64,000 nt of DNA from Sipunculus nudus (GCA_026874595.1 CM049321.1:22747979-22811978), one strand, 5' to 3'; numbered from the stretch's first letter, positions 26,195 through 38,438 are shown. A program made the numbers and translations. Notes: generated by a model not told the origin, from the sequence alone.

Positions 26195-26400
26195 TCATAA
26201 TCTATGAGCGGTCAAGTGGTGAAACGCTCTTGTCTCTCCGGGTTCGATTCCCGGCGAGGCCATGAGAGTTGCTTGTAGTGGCGCGTCCAAGGTCGGGTCC
26301 TCCGGTTTCCCCCTCCACTTCTAGCGAACACAATCTTTTGATGGACAGGGAAACGATTAATTATAATAACATTTTACACATTCCATGTGAAATAAATAAA
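26195..26400 (+). mobile_element. tRNA-derived SINE
   Basis: The tRNA-like head has an A-box-like GAGCGGTCAAGTGGTGAAAC and a near-consensus B box GGTTCGATTCC. A body (CATGAGAGTTGCTTGTAGTG, GCGCGTCC) and an AT-rich tail follow. The body words recur in diverged form at about 57957-58200, so the two are one family. RNA polymerase III promoter boxes are visible. No functional tRNA fold was confirmed. Confidence 0.65.
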
Positions 26401-26418
26401 GTTTATAGTATCTCCAAG

Positions 26419-26889
26419 TTTAAAGGGGCCCAATTATCTATCTGACCTTTATTAACTAAAGGTAATCCCTTGGAGATATCATAAAATAGGCCAGTAAACG
26501 TGGATATCACCACACACAGGCTGCTTGATTTGTTTATATGAATGTGTTTTCAATATCTGAGGCCCCACAAAAATCAACAAAACAAAATCATCAAGGGCAT
26601 CTGGCAGCAAATCAGTTAGCCAGAACTTAGCAAATTTCTTTTAGCGACAAGCGATCTTCCTACCTCCGCATATATCCAACCCAACCCCTTTAGGTTACAT
26701 GTTTTTCCCGTTTGTCAACCTTGCTGTGTATACAAACACGTTGTTGATAAATAAATCCATACATTCTCTTCGAAAGCATTAAAAAAACCTTTCAATACCA
26801 AAATTACCCTTAGATCATTAATATATTCACCGATGAAGCAAGAAATCAGATAAAATCGTTTTCAAAGGGTATTTGAATGGTCACCTTTG
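26419..26889 (+). mobile_element. MITE family 2, copy 3
   Basis: Begins TTTAAAGGGGCCCAATTATC and ends TTGAATGGTCACCTTTGAAA, with visible inverted-repeat ends. The body matches copies at 16668 and 22886. It starts about 20 bp after the SINE tail. Confidence 0.75.
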
Positions 26890-27109
26890 AAATACATGAC
26901 GCCGCGTGGTTATTAGTCTGATTACAATACGTGGCCCTGTTCCAGCCGTTTGGTAGTGAAACGCTGCAAACTCCTGAAACTAGACGACCATAGGTCGAAC
27001 TCTTGCCGGAAGTTGAAATCACAAACAGACGGACAGACAGACTAAACTTTCGGTTTTCTAACAATTGAGTGACTTTCAGAACGACTGGTGAAAAGTTAGA
27101 CCTGTTGCA

Positions 27110-28030
27110 CGACATATTTCACACAAAAGAACATGAAAGCAGACATAGCTGACAACAACTGACAAACAGACGGACATACTGACAGAGTGACACAAGCTTT
27201 AGACCAGATGACTTAACCAGGTTATGGACTCAGAGAAAGAAAATAAAATTTAATTTTTGGGAAGGTCATGTGCAGCGCCCCCTAGCGGCAATATCCGGAA
27301 AATGAAGAAACGTTTTTGAGATATTAGTGTAAGACATAACATGTACCAGTTTCAAAAGGATTCCTTAAAAACTGTGGCCTGAAGAATGGTATAAGTAAGA
27401 CACAAGAAAAAGCAAGCAGACGAATTTGAGGACAACTGATAAACAGACAGACATACCAACAAAGTAAGTTGACTACATGACTTACTCAGGTTATGGGGAA
27501 GACCAAAAGTAAGAAAATAAGTAATATTTTCTGTAATTGAGAATTATAGTTATGGAGATATGGCCAAAACATGATATGTTGGGGAGGGTCATGGGCAGCG
27601 CTCCCTGGCGGCCATATTCGGAAAATGAAAAATTCGTTTCGAGATATTTGTGTAAGACATAAAATGTACCAGTTTTAAAAGAATTCCTTCAAAACTGTTC
27701 CCTGTAGAATGCTATATATGCGAAAACCAGCAAGCAGGGGAATTTGAGGACAACTGACAAACAGACAGACATACTGACAAAGTGACACAAGATTTAGACC
27801 AGATGACTTTCCGAGGTAATGAAGAAGACCCAGAGGAAGAAACCAAGCTATAGTTTCTGTAACTGAGGTTTATAGTTTTGGAGATATGTCCAAACATTTT
27901 TATGTTCGGGAGGATCAAGTGCAGCGCCCCCTAGCGGCCATATCCGGAAAATGAAAAATCCGTTTCTAGATATTAATGTCAGACATAAGATATATCAGTT
28001 TCAAAATGATTCCTGCATAATTGTAGTCTC
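27110..28030 (+). repeat. ~315-bp tandem repeat, three units
   Basis: The words GCAGCGCCCCCTAGCGGC, ATATCCGGAAAATGAA and CAACTGACAAACAGACAGAC recur at about 27273, 27595 and 27921, a spacing of about 320 bp. Each unit also has GAGATATTAGTGTAAGACAT and a block on ACCAGATGACTT. There is no conserved ORF. Related CAGACAGACA blocks lie near 27020 and 28480. Confidence 0.7.
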
Positions 28031-28512
28031 TAGTCTATTACTAAGTGAAATCTCGAAATAACTCGTTAAACGAGATATTGTACGAGATATTGCGAGACTT
28101 TTAATATAATCAAATAACACTAATTGAATACTACCTGATGCCAAAAACTAGACCTCTCTAGCTTTAAAACTGACAAAGTTAGAAAAATAAGACCATTTAT
28201 TATGACTTTCCCCAAAATATGTAACCATGGTTACGGCCAATTTGAGTCAGCTACACACAAGAAGAAAGGCCTCGGAATGACGATTAAAATGAGCTACGGT
28301 TGAAGTAGATAAGACTAATGGTGACAAAGATATGAAGAAAAAACCGTTTTGCAAACTTTTGATGACCTTGACCTCAAACTAACATTGACAAAATTCAATA
28401 GGCTTCGGACACTTTTGGTTGTACATCAACTGTGCAAGTTTGAAAGCGATCGCTACAAAACTGTGCATTTGCAGGTGGAGACAGACAAACAAACAGACAT
28501 ACACAACTGACC

Positions 28513-28556
28513 GACATGCTTGCCGAAATCGAAGATTTCCGGCAAGCAACAAGCAG
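28513..28556. repeat. Hairpin GCTTGCCGAAATC / GATTTCCGGCAAGC
   Basis: A near-perfect stem of about 13 bp with a 3-nt loop follows a run of CAGACAAACAGACA words. A similar half (CTTGCCGGAAGTTGAAATC) lies near 27003 beside the same kind of run, so this is probably an element end. Confidence 0.5.
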
Positions 28557-28798
28557 TGCATGGTTTAATCAAAGAAATATGGTGTCTTAAAATAAAATGT
28601 CAAATTTCTAAGGAATAACGAGAAAATATCGAACATATGGAACCCCCCCCCCCCCCCCCTTGGACATAATTGGCATCGTTACAGACATTTCAAGCCCAAA
28701 ACCGTACATATTCGCGCATGGTCACGGGGAAGTTGTGTGATAAATGCTGAGTGACTGCGCCGTCGCCAATTAAAAAGAAATATAAAATACCAATAGGC

Positions 28799-29267
28799 CT
28801 CGAGTCCGGACAATTGTATTGACTCGTGCTCGGATTTGGACTCGAGGGGTCTCTCCCGGGACATATCCTGAGACTCAGAGGCAAGGACTCGAGAAAGCAG
28901 GCCGAGTACATCTCGAGTACAATAGAAATAAATCTCTATCAAATATTATCAAGACTCTTTTATATATATATAAAATATTACAAAATCTTGTCATTTTATA
29001 TACCAAGCTTTCCTCACAATCTATAGTTATTAACGTAATTAACCATTATAGTAAAAGCATGTGTAAACTAACTAACACATTATCATGATAATCTGACATT
29101 ACCTTTTTAAATTGCTTTTTGTGGTTATTTAAATTGGCTCCGGCTTGGACAATGTTCCAAATGATTCGGACTCGAAGAAGGTGGAATTGGACTCGAAGCT
29201 CAAAGACTCGGACTTGGACTCGAGTGGTCTGTAACGGACTTGCACTCGGACTCGGATAGTGTGGACC
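28799..29267. mobile_element. GACTCG-rich repeat element, copy 1
   Basis: Both edges consist of degenerate hexamers of the GGACTCG / GGACTTG type. The AT-rich core (ACCAAGCTTTCCTCACAATC, TAGTTATTAACGTAATTAAC) is shared with 31311-31860. It ends about 85 bp before the first Reeler exon, so it may lie in that gene's promoter or first intron. Confidence 0.7.
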
Positions 29268-29350
29268 TGATCGGCAACATCAATGAAAAATAAACTTCCA
29301 GTTTAAAGAAATTGTTAAAGGCAGTATGTCATCTTTATTTTTGTAGCAAG

Positions 29351-31086
29351 ATGATTGGAGGACTAGTAGTGTTGTCACTCTTTGCCGTCACGATGACACG
29401 CCCCGATGGCGCTCCCCCTCAGGCGTGCACCGACATGTTACCACAACACGAACCATGGGGACCCACGGAGGGCGACGGTGGATTCAGGCTCCAGGTGACG
29501 CGAGAAGGCGACAACTTCACAGGTCTCTGTCTACTTTTCTTTCTTTTGTAAATCTCATTTTTATCACTAATCCTCTGACATTTTATGTCATGCATAATAA
29601 TATATAATTTTTCCCTTTAAATCGGTATTTCCCAGTCATTAATGGTTCGAAACATTCAATGTTCATTCTTTCGATTTGAAAAAAAAAAAAAATTGCAGCG
29701 TTTATATTACCTTTCTCCTATCTGAAATCTGAAGCCTTTTTAAAATAATTTATTATTGTAAATTTCAAACTTAAATACCCTATAAGAGCTGTTTGTTTTA
29801 AAGTTGACACCCCAAATAACCCCTGAGTAATTTTTACCAACAATTTAACATTATATCTGTGACATACTGTCCGATATTCTGTAGCTGTTACAGTTACACT
29901 GGAATAAATCATTTCAGTCAAATATCTGAAATTCATTAAACTATTTATAAGTCAGTATCTTACCAGTAACCTAAATCTATAACCTATATTATAAGCTTTC
30001 AGAGTATGTCCATGTAAGGGCTGAGATCGGTCAGCCTATTCAGGTACAATACGTATTGCGATACTTAAAGCGATAACCAATACGTATTGACGATACCCTT
30101 CATTCTTCCTTGTGTTTCACGTTTAGCTCAGCTGACTGAAAGACGTCTGAGCTATAGCAATCACTCTTTGTCCGTCATCCGTCCGTCTGTCCGTACGTTC
30201 ACAGGGCACAAATCGTAAACCACTGGACCGAGAATCTTTTTACTTCTTATGTCAGTCGGCTGAGCGTCATGACCCATGGGTCACTAGTTTTCATAAAGCT
30301 CTCTGATAAAATCGTTCGTAAACAAACAGAAAAGGACTTTAATATTAGTCTATCATCGCTCACAGGCACAGGCTTGTTCATGAAAGCACTAAGATCTATA
30401 TTCACGTTTTCCGTCCAGTCCGTCATTTGACTATTCGTGATGTTATATAAGTCTTTAAAGGTCAGTATAAAAATATAAAGCAGCTTAAGCTTTATAAATA
30501 ACTCAGATTATAGTTGAGGTTAGGCTTGTGTAACTTGTATCTATATTTTTTTTATCAGTGTTTGTGTTCTATCGCGATACAGCATGCAGAGCGCATCGAC
30601 AACCGTATTGACGTGGCGGACCGATATGTATCGATTATCTGTATATTAATACAACCTTAGTACAAGTCAAGGGGTTTATGAAATATGAAGGAAAAACTGA
30701 AAGAATGCTTATTCATGTTCATTAAGCAGTTCTGGCACGTTAGTTGAGTTGGTAATCTAGTTATATATTGTATACATGTATATTATCTACCTTGCAGTAC
30801 TAGCACGAGGACCCACTCTTTCGTTTTCTCGAAGATTCTCGTCCAAATGTTGTTTTTTTGCACATAATATACAATTAATATGATAATGGCGAAAGATAAA
30901 AAAAAATAATAAATGGGAAAATCCCGAAAAACTACTAATATATGTCCAACAATAACATACATATCTATATTTTGTGCCAAGTAATAAATTATATCGATGA
31001 TTTGATCTTTTTTTTCATAAATTTTGTTTGCATTGCATAATCGATCAAAAAGGTTTCAGTATGCACATGCAAAGAAGTCATATTAT

Positions 31087-31154
<68 letters not shown>

Positions 31155-34100
31155 TGGAGATATAAGAAAGACATGACGCGAACAAATGTCAAAATCTAGT
31201 GTTTTTACGTGTATTTACATTACAACCATAAACAAATACGGCTGTGGTCTTCAACCTTTCAACTTAGATTGAGCCTTAAATGTATACAGCCCGGATACCA
31301 GTGATATAGGGCCTGCGTCCGGACTTGGACTCAAATATGGACTCGAATCGACTTTTAAGGGATTCGGACTAGGACCTGAACTCGAGGGTCCTGGAATCGG
31401 ACTTGGGCTTGGACTCGAGGGTCCTGGACTCGGACTTGGACTTGTACTCGGACTCGGAGGTAAGGACTTGATAAATCAGGCTGAGTCTATCTCGATTTCA
31501 ATAGAAGAAAACTTTAATTATAAAGACTTGTGTACATGTGCGAACTACTAACAGAATTTTACAAAATAATAACACTGTATATACAAAGCTTTTCTCAGTA
31601 TCGAGAGTTATAAATGTAATTAACAATTATAATATAGTAAAATCATTTGTGAAATAAATTTAAAATGTACATGATAAACTAAAATTTCCATTTTAAATTA
31701 ATTTGTAAAGATGACTGGGACGTGAACTCGAATTCTAAATGACTAGGACTAGGACTAGACGGTGGACTTGGACTCGAAATTCAAGGACTTGGATTTGGAC
31801 TTGGGCTCGAGTGGTCTGGATTCGGTCTTGCACTCGGACTCGAATGATGTGGACTCGACTAGATATCACTGCTGGGCACACGAAGTTATACTCTATATAA
31901 CACGAGAAGTATAGAAGGAAATTCAGAGACAATTTGTACGCTGTTTGCCAATTTTTGCTCTAAGTGAATTGTTACATAAAAGAACCATTAGAAAGAAGAA
32001 TGCCCGTTATTGCGATCTTTTAGGTCTTATAGCGAAGAGCCAAACGGATTCAGGAGAAGTAGATCTTGCACGGAGCAAATTGTCTGCTTTATTATCAGAA
32101 TTATACAGGATTAGATACATTTATCCAATGTATTGACACTGAAAAGGCATTAACCGAATACATAGGGACTCATTGGTCTATAGGTTGCAAGAATTTATCA
32201 TGGATGGGAAATTATATAATGCTGCTAAAGCCTTGATGCACTGTCACTTAAATTTACCGCATACGAACGTACTGAGCTGGCGGGAGGCGACGTGGTCCAA
32301 ATATTTATAAATCCGTGCGCACGGATTCCTAAACCGAGGCTTTCCAAGATGGCGGACCTATAGGAACGTACGTACAGGAAATAACTCCGTTTTTAATAAT
32401 CCGCGCGCATGAATTACTAATCCGTGCGCATGGATTAGTATTTCGTGCGTAAGGATGAGTATTGCGTGCGCACAGAATTACTAATCCATGCGCACGCATT
32501 AGTAATTCATGCGCAAGGCAAACTTTAATACCTTTCCGTTTTTTGTGTTTCTGTTTTCGTTTCACCTCTCTCCGCTTTCTCCGACTTTATTCAATATTTA
32601 TGTTAATAAAATAATAGTTATAAATTCTTTAGATATGGGTGAAGTTATTGTGGGGAGAAGTTAAGCATTTTGTTATACGCTGATGATACGGTTCTCATTG
32701 CCCCTTCGGCAACGGCATTACAATGCGTGCTATATAAACTTGAACGATGGGGTACAATTTGGCAGCTATCTCCTAATTCACCGAAAAATAATGATAACTT
32801 ATGCGTTTAAGAAAATATGGGAAAATTAGAACTAAGGTGATTTTCATATTAAATGTTTCTTTAGAAATAGTAAATAAGGATAAATATTAAGGTTTCTATG
32901 TTGAAGAATTAATGACGTATAATTAATACAGGTATTAATGATAATATTATAAATAAAAGTTTAAGCAGTCTAAAAATGTTGCTCTTAATGGAAGCTTAAC
33001 TTGAGTCGTGGTACAAGCCTTACGGAGGAATGTATTGCAGTGGTCTTCCATATGTTGCATTCATATCGTGGTAAACAGTACATAATCTTAACATAAGGAT
33101 AAGAATGATGAACTTAAATGGCTGCTGTCTAGTAATCCCATTTAGAAAATCAACAAACATACAGATGAATATACCAATGTACTGGTAGGTACTGTTCTTC
33201 CCATCAGCTCTCTACCCTGCTTTAGGAATCTCCACGTGGAAGAGCCAATTGTCTTTTTATGGCTGTATGCTTACGAACAGATTTGATATACTACAACGGT
33301 ACGTATCGGAGCAATGGTTTGTTTCTTTCTCAACAGTGACGGTAGACAACGCCGACCCAATAGAATTCCGCGGAGTTTACATCCAAGTTAGACGAGATGG
33401 CAGCACTCTTCCACTAGGAATGTTTCTTGAAGAAAATCTACCTTTAACGCAAGTCGATTTTTTTCATCACACCAATAATTTTTTAAAGATATTTTAACAA
33501 AGAAAATTTCCCTTCCCAGTGACTGAACCAGATACTAATAAAATTATTTAGAAGGAACCCAATAGGTATATATATATATTTACTCAGTCGGTTAACAGTT
33601 GTTGATTGTTGCCTTCTTTATAAAAAAAAAAAAAAACAGCTGTGTGGATTCCCTTTTACACGAGCTTTTGTGTGTTCGGTCAAATTCCTCGCTCCTCAAG
33701 CGTAGCTATATACTGCAGTCATCCAAGATTCCCTTTTGTATAACCGCTGAATTGTATAGCAAGGTTCTGTGGGTTCAGCCACCAGGGTGTATACAGAGCA
33801 AAGAATTGTAATCAGACAAATGAGAGCGTGAAATCACATTGTGCATCCAGCTCCAAATTTTAAACATGCGAAACCCGGACTCGTTGGTCTGATTACACCG
33901 GTACACCAGCTCTCGTTGTGATCTGATTTTTGGCCCTCTGCCCGAATCGGTGTAATCAGGTGACTACTTGTGACACCCGCTCATTGGTCTGATAACACTG
34001 GTTCTGGGGGGGGGGGGGGGGGGGGAGGGGATCAGACCAACCAACGAGAGCGGGTGTCTCGGTGTAATCAGGCCTCTAAAGGCCGGTTTCATATGTTCAA

Positions 34101-35263
34101 ATTTGATGCACAATGCGATACCACGCTTCATTAATTTGACTACAAGTCTTTGCTTTGTGCCCACCCTGGTGGTCATGCCCAGAGAACCTGGCTTAACGGA
34201 GCAGCGGTTAAAACGAAAGGAGACCTGGGACGACTGCAGTGTATAACTTCTGTGTAAGGAGCGTACGGTTATACTAAAGGGTATCCTTTGAAGAAGGCTT
34301 ATCCAGCTCTGATACTTCTCTTTAACACTGGCTATACATTAAGCCCTGATACCTTAATATGACCCGCCTGTTGTAAACATTCTGTGTGAGTGGTTTTTAT
34401 ACTTCTGCCCTGAGATACTATTTTATGGTCCTTGGTTGGTTGATTTGTTCGTTTGCATATTAGTTCAAACTTGAAATTTAATTAAATATGATCGAGTGCT
34501 ATTCTTTATTTGTTGGAACAAGTATTTTAACTATGGAAGTAATCTGTTCAACATGACATGCTTTCCTAAAAAAAATCTTTACCCGCATTGTGCCATTCAC
34601 TGGTAAACAGGCCGTCCTTGTTCAAAGGAGCGGAGCTCTACCTTTATCCATCCAATTGAATCGGTGGTCCTTGAAACACCAATGATTGATTAGAATCTTG
34701 GCGGTGGCATATCTACATTTTTATTTATTTTTTAATGATAGCTTTCTCTACTTAACATGAAATTCTTACTCAGTTCATATCAATTTACAGCCTTAAACGC
34801 CAAACCTGCCCAGGAGGAGGCCTCAACAACGTCGTTACTCACCAAGACCGGGGCCGGAAATTAGAGGTATCGGCCATGTGGAACAGTCAAGGGGAAGATT
34901 TAACGGACGTCCGCTTCCGGTGTGTATGATTTACGCATATTTCCATTTATTGTTAACGGTTTGGGGTACCTTCCACCTTTGCTATCTACTAAAGGGACCT
35001 ATTCACAAGCCGGGTAAAAATAATGTACATAAAATATAGTGTTTCTACTTATATTGTTATGCTTTCTGTCAATATTTCTGTTTAAAACGGTTAATAAAGT
35101 ATATACTGTACTAGATTTTTCTGTTTTATAATTGCAATGATGTTATTTTTCCAAATAGGAATTGTCTCTCACAATTTTTGTTTTGATTTTCAGAGCGACT
35201 GTTGTTGAGAGATATGATACATTCTACATAAACATCCAGTCTGCTGCCATCGGGAGTAATTAA
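29351..35263 (+). CDS. Secreted Reeler-domain (defence-protein-like) protein, 4 exons
   Basis: Exons: 29351-29522, 33337 to about 33409, 34791-34919, 35194-35263 (TAA). Exon 1 gives a signal peptide (MIGGLVVLSLFAVTMTRPDG) then APPQACTDMLPQHEPWG, the usual start of a Reeler domain. Exon 2 gives DNADPIEFRGVYIQVRRDG and LPLG, matching the family's FxGF-xxQAR strand. Exon 3 gives RQTCPGGGLNNVVTHQDR and LEVSAMWNS; exon 4 gives RATVVERYDTFYINIQSA. Two Cys in the mature part fit a disulphide. The length, about 125-130 residues, is that of a single free-standing Reeler domain, as in arthropod and mollusc putative defence proteins. Phases fit (1, 2, 2) only if exon 2 ends at the weak donor AT|GTTTCT; a small missed exon is possible. 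An acceptor-like TTTTTGTAG just before the ATG suggests an upstream noncoding exon. Immune role is family knowledge, not shown here. Confidence 0.75.
31089..31152. repeat. (AT)n microsatellite in Reeler intron 1
   Basis: About 32 uninterrupted AT units. Confidence 0.9.
31311..31860. mobile_element. GACTCG-rich repeat element, copy 2
   Basis: Same organisation as 28799-29267: hexamer-rich edges (GGACTTGGACTCGA, TCGGACTCGG) around an AT-rich core with ACAAAGCTTTTCTCAGTATC and AATTAACAATTATA. It lies in the first intron of the Reeler gene. Confidence 0.7.
31945..32810 (+). pseudogene. LINE (non-LTR) reverse transcriptase, broken
   Basis: Two separated reverse transcriptase pieces can be read. 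At about 32146-32250 the frame gives NRIHRDSLVYRLQEFIMDGK then LYNAAKALMHC, like the family's FDxVxRxxLxxKL...IDGKxYNAIK segment. At 32664-32810 it gives LLYADDTVLIAPSATALQ, then LERWGTIWQLSPNSPK, containing the YADD catalytic motif (Tyr-Ala-Asp-Asp) and the following Asn-Ser-x-Lys. An upstream frame at 31945-32136 may be the N-terminal part. The pieces are in different frames with stops. The part between them is largely replaced by a palindromic array (32300-32520). It lies in intron 1 of the Reeler gene in the same orientation. Not functional. Confidence 0.7.
32300..32520. repeat. Array of short palindromes, CGTGCGCACG type
   Basis: A perfect 18-bp palindrome AATCCGTGCGCACGGATT near 32311 is followed by degenerate units (TAATCCGCGCGCATGAATTA, TAATCCGTGCGCATGGATTA, TATTTCGTGCGTAAGG, ATTGCGTGCGCACAG, TAATCCATGCGCACGCATTA, TAATTCATGCGCAAGG), roughly every 20-25 bp from 32398. 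It sits inside the broken LINE. Confidence 0.7.
33688..34263. mobile_element. Fold-back element family 3, long copy
   Basis: A ~190-bp left arm from GCTCCTCAAGCGTAGCTATA (33690) is mirrored by a right arm ending CTTCTGTGTAAGGAGCG (34262). Shared words on opposite strands include CACCAGGGTG, AACCGCTG and CTGCAGTC. The centre has GGTGTAATCAGG words on both sides of a poly-G run (34007-34025). It sits in Reeler intron 2. Confidence 0.7.
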
Positions 35264-35287
35264 CCTTTTCATTTTTACAAAACACTA

Positions 35288-35720
35288 TTGAATCTAAATT
35301 GAACTAAAGTGATAGATATAAAAATGAAATTGGAATTAGAATAATTCCCAGATAAACTGAACTGAATTGACATACGTTCCAGTACAGTGGAATACTGATA
35401 GTAAGTTTTGCAGATGGGTAATAGAGTATTACACCGTAGTCAGTCACAACTGCCTCTAGCATCCGCGGATGTCATAATGCGGAATGCTGCTTTATATTTC
35501 TAACTGAATTTTGTGTATTAGCTCATTGCCAAATGTAATTTCTTATACCAAACGAATGCAGTTTTTCTTTTAAATATCAGTTAAATCTGAATCGAATGCA
35601 GATGTGAAAGATTTCCATTAAACTGGAATTAATTTTTTTGTCCTATCAAATGAATTGGATTGGAATTGCAGTTTCATAGAATATATATTGAATTAAAATT
35701 GAATTGGAATCGAAAAAAAA
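35288..35720. repeat. GAATTG-rich repeat element
   Basis: The start (AACTGAACTGAATTGAC and relatives) and end (GAATTGGATTGGAATTGCAG, TTGAATTGGAATCG) consist of degenerate GAATTG/GAACTG hexamers around a unique core. It begins 25 bp after the Reeler stop and may supply the 3' UTR. The design parallels the GACTCG element. Confidence 0.45.
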
Positions 35721-38016
35721 AATAAATTGCCCTCAGGTTTGGATAAATCTAAATAATTATGCACTCATAGAGCGCATACCTCCGCCACGGTCGTATGTAA
35801 GATATGACTATCAACAGTTACTCATCGTTTTTTTAGCAGTATTCCGATCAGTGTCGTCGGCTCATATGGTATTGAGAATGTTTCAAGCTGAACCATAACA
35901 TCTTTTTGACACACTTATTTGTCAAAGTGATACATCTTCTCTAATTACTGCTCTCGATTATGTTACAGCTCCATGAAGATCATGACGTCAGCAAGCACCT
36001 TGCATTTTCAAATCAAGGCACGAACGATCGTGTGTAATAAATATTTAACTACTATAGCGGGCTGATGCGCTGTGTGTCTATTGCTCCCGTGTGAGTGTGT
36101 GCGTATGTGTATGTGTTTGACGCTGCATCCTGGTGTGGACTTAGATGAAGGGGCGGGGGGTTGGCTGGTTGGGTGGAATCGTGAAACCCTGCTTTCTAAC
36201 TCTTTCTTTAAAAAAATAGGTGAATTGTGTCAAAAAGTTTCTTCGGAATATTCTTAATAAAAAAGGCATTTGTTACTGTTACAAGCTTCATTTGACTAAT
36301 AATATACCATTTTTTACTATAATATGAGGGGGTATCAATGCCTACCAGATTAAAAAAAAAAAGTGCCCTATTGGAGCGAAATGATTTCAAGAAGCCCACG
36401 GCTTGCCGCAAATTCCCTTTGCTATTATGTCCGAGTTCTATAATTAAAATTCTATATTAATTGACTGTAATTTTTTTTCATTTATTTTTTGCCAAAATAT
36501 CTTCACAATTAAAGCCCTACTGTCTGAAGCTGGTTAACAGGAAAAGGTATAAACTGTGTGAGTGTTTAAGTCCTGAAGCGGTTAACTCAAATGTCCTGAT
36601 GTGACATTGTCCCTGATAAAGCCTTCTACAAATTACGTTTCTTACTTGTGCGACCTACCTGAATGTATGCCGCACTAATACACAAATACGTATAAAAAAT
36701 ATATAAATTCACACAACACCCCGTTCAAACTCACCAGATTAATAAAATATAACTAGAAATCTGGATTCGAATGAATGCAAGCCTGCGCCATTCACTGATT
36801 CTGCCCATATTCCCAGGTCCAATTATTCAAAAGTGACTAGCATTTATTGATATCCCTTGATGAATATTCCTGAATATTTCTCGACTTAAGATATAACGAG
36901 ACATAAGAGAGACTATCGAGATATTAGAGTGCCAATCTCAGTAGTAATGAGAATCGCACTGTAAGGCTGGATGAGGAAGCAAATATTCTCACAAAGCCTC
37001 GTGGCCTACAGATAGGCTGTCCCTTAAAATAGCCCATTTCAATCGTTAGATATTTTTGTGTATTTTCTTACAACACCAACCCTGTGCGAGAACAGTTCCG
37101 TTGTAAATAAGCATGTTGGTAAATCCCCCTGCTTATTTGTTGAATTCCTGTTCTCACGAATACGAGCATGTCTTACGCAGGTTACTGGACTTAGCCTACT
37201 TGTACGGGACACAGGAAATGACTTGATACCATGATTGTGAATCGTAGCCACATGGTAAGGATTCAGGCGCCACTTTCTTACCATTTTAAATACAGTTTGA
37301 GCCAGTCTAACATGACCACATGCTGGAAATGTCAAAATTTGGACAGCTTTATTTACATTAATAGCATGTAGTAGAAAACATACGTCATCCTAACCTGGTG
37401 GGGACAATTGGAATTACACAACCTAGACTAGACTGGGACCCAGCCCTAGTCCCGTCACATTTATTCAAACACCATTCATTTTTAATTTTAATGAATAAAA
37501 AAAACGTCCGAAATGGGGACGCAAACACTTCGCGGAAGATAGTGACATGGAATTTTAATTAACCCTTGATATTCCTGGGAACTTTTTAAATGAATAGTTT
37601 AAAAAACGTTCTGGACATCGTTGTATTGCTGTACTTGACTGTACAAAACGAACAACAACCCCCATGATCTATTCTTTGGTTTACGGACACCATTCAGGGA
37701 AACGGCACGTGGCGTGACGTCATTGTCGCCTGTGACGTTACGTAACACGCTCGACAGATGGCCCTATGGTCACATGCAAAGAGTACAAGTGATATAATGT
37801 GCTATGCACCCATAAAACACAGAGTTAAGCCTCCTCGGTGCAGGCTTAGCATTTCAGCCCGCCAGGTGACTTAAGTCACTAACGTTATTTTTAATAAAAC
37901 TTACTTAAAGCTCGACAAAAAATGACTTAATTCAAAAACGCAGAATAACAGGCTTAAGTCGGTTTAATGAAACTGGGCCGTGAACTGCTAATGAAGCCCC
38001 GAATCGTTTCACATTT
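35721..38016. other. No gene seen; one CRE-like cluster
   Basis: Plain AT-rich sequence with no convincing exon. Near 37710-37745 two cAMP-response-like sites (GTGACGTCATTG and TGTGACGTTACGTAAC) lie about 18 bp apart in a GC-richer patch. They could belong to a promoter, but no first exon was identified downstream. Confidence 0.4.
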
Positions 38017-38022
38017 CAACAG

Positions 38023-38103
38023 AATGTTAGTTTCGGTTAGATCCAATGTGCAAAAAAATATTGCGAAATGCAGAATGTTACCATCGGTTAGATCCAATGG
38101 GCA
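38023..38103 (+). repeat. 50-bp tandem duplication at the palindrome edge
   Basis: AGAATGTTAGTTTCGGTTAG and AGAATGTTACCATCGGTTAG are both followed by ATCCAATG-GCAAA, 50 bp apart. The outer boundary of the large palindrome falls inside the second unit. Confidence 0.8.
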
Positions 38104-38438
38104 AACAATTTCAAGAAAAGCAGGCCGACAATTTAAGGGTACCAAAGCGCAGGAGTTTCGTTAAGGTCCTCAGTTTTCTCCGGGAGATCATGTGTATTTC
38201 AGAAATTACTGTAAGAACGGTCCCTCCAACATCCAGTGAAGAAGAAAACTGGTCTTGTTTTCTGCAGGGTGTGTGGAGAAGACCGGCTGTTAAGGCGACA
38301 TTACGACCAAATGTTCCCACAAGTCATGCCGCAGAGGCGTCTGAAAGTGTAAATCTAACGGAAAAGTCGAGGAGTCAAAATCTTCTGACAGATTTAAACC
38401 TCGAGAGATGTGTGCTTTTCCAAGTGTACAGCATGTAG
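38082..38438 (+). CDS. Unidentified ORF in the left arm (possible exon fragment)
   Basis: An open frame of about 118 codons inside the arm includes RTVPPTSSEEENWSCFLQG and ends LLTDLNLERCVLFQVYSM before a stop. It is kept in the mirror copy (61666-62007, minus) with one amino-acid change seen (Pro to Gln). A shifted frame over 38257-38346 gives FCRVCGEDRLLRRHYDQMFP, a Cys-x-x-Cys...His pattern, and another gives PYLEQREAVPPRELKG and CYVDQAEP further on. Overlapping coding-like frames suggest a decayed or frameshifted gene. I do not recognise the family. Confidence 0.25.
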   Translation, partial: HRLDPMGKQFQEKQADNLRVPKRRSFVKVLSFLREIMCISEITVRTVPPTSSEEENWSCFLQGVWRRPAVKATLRPNVPTSHAAEASESVNLTEKSRSQNLLTDLNLERCVLFQVYSM

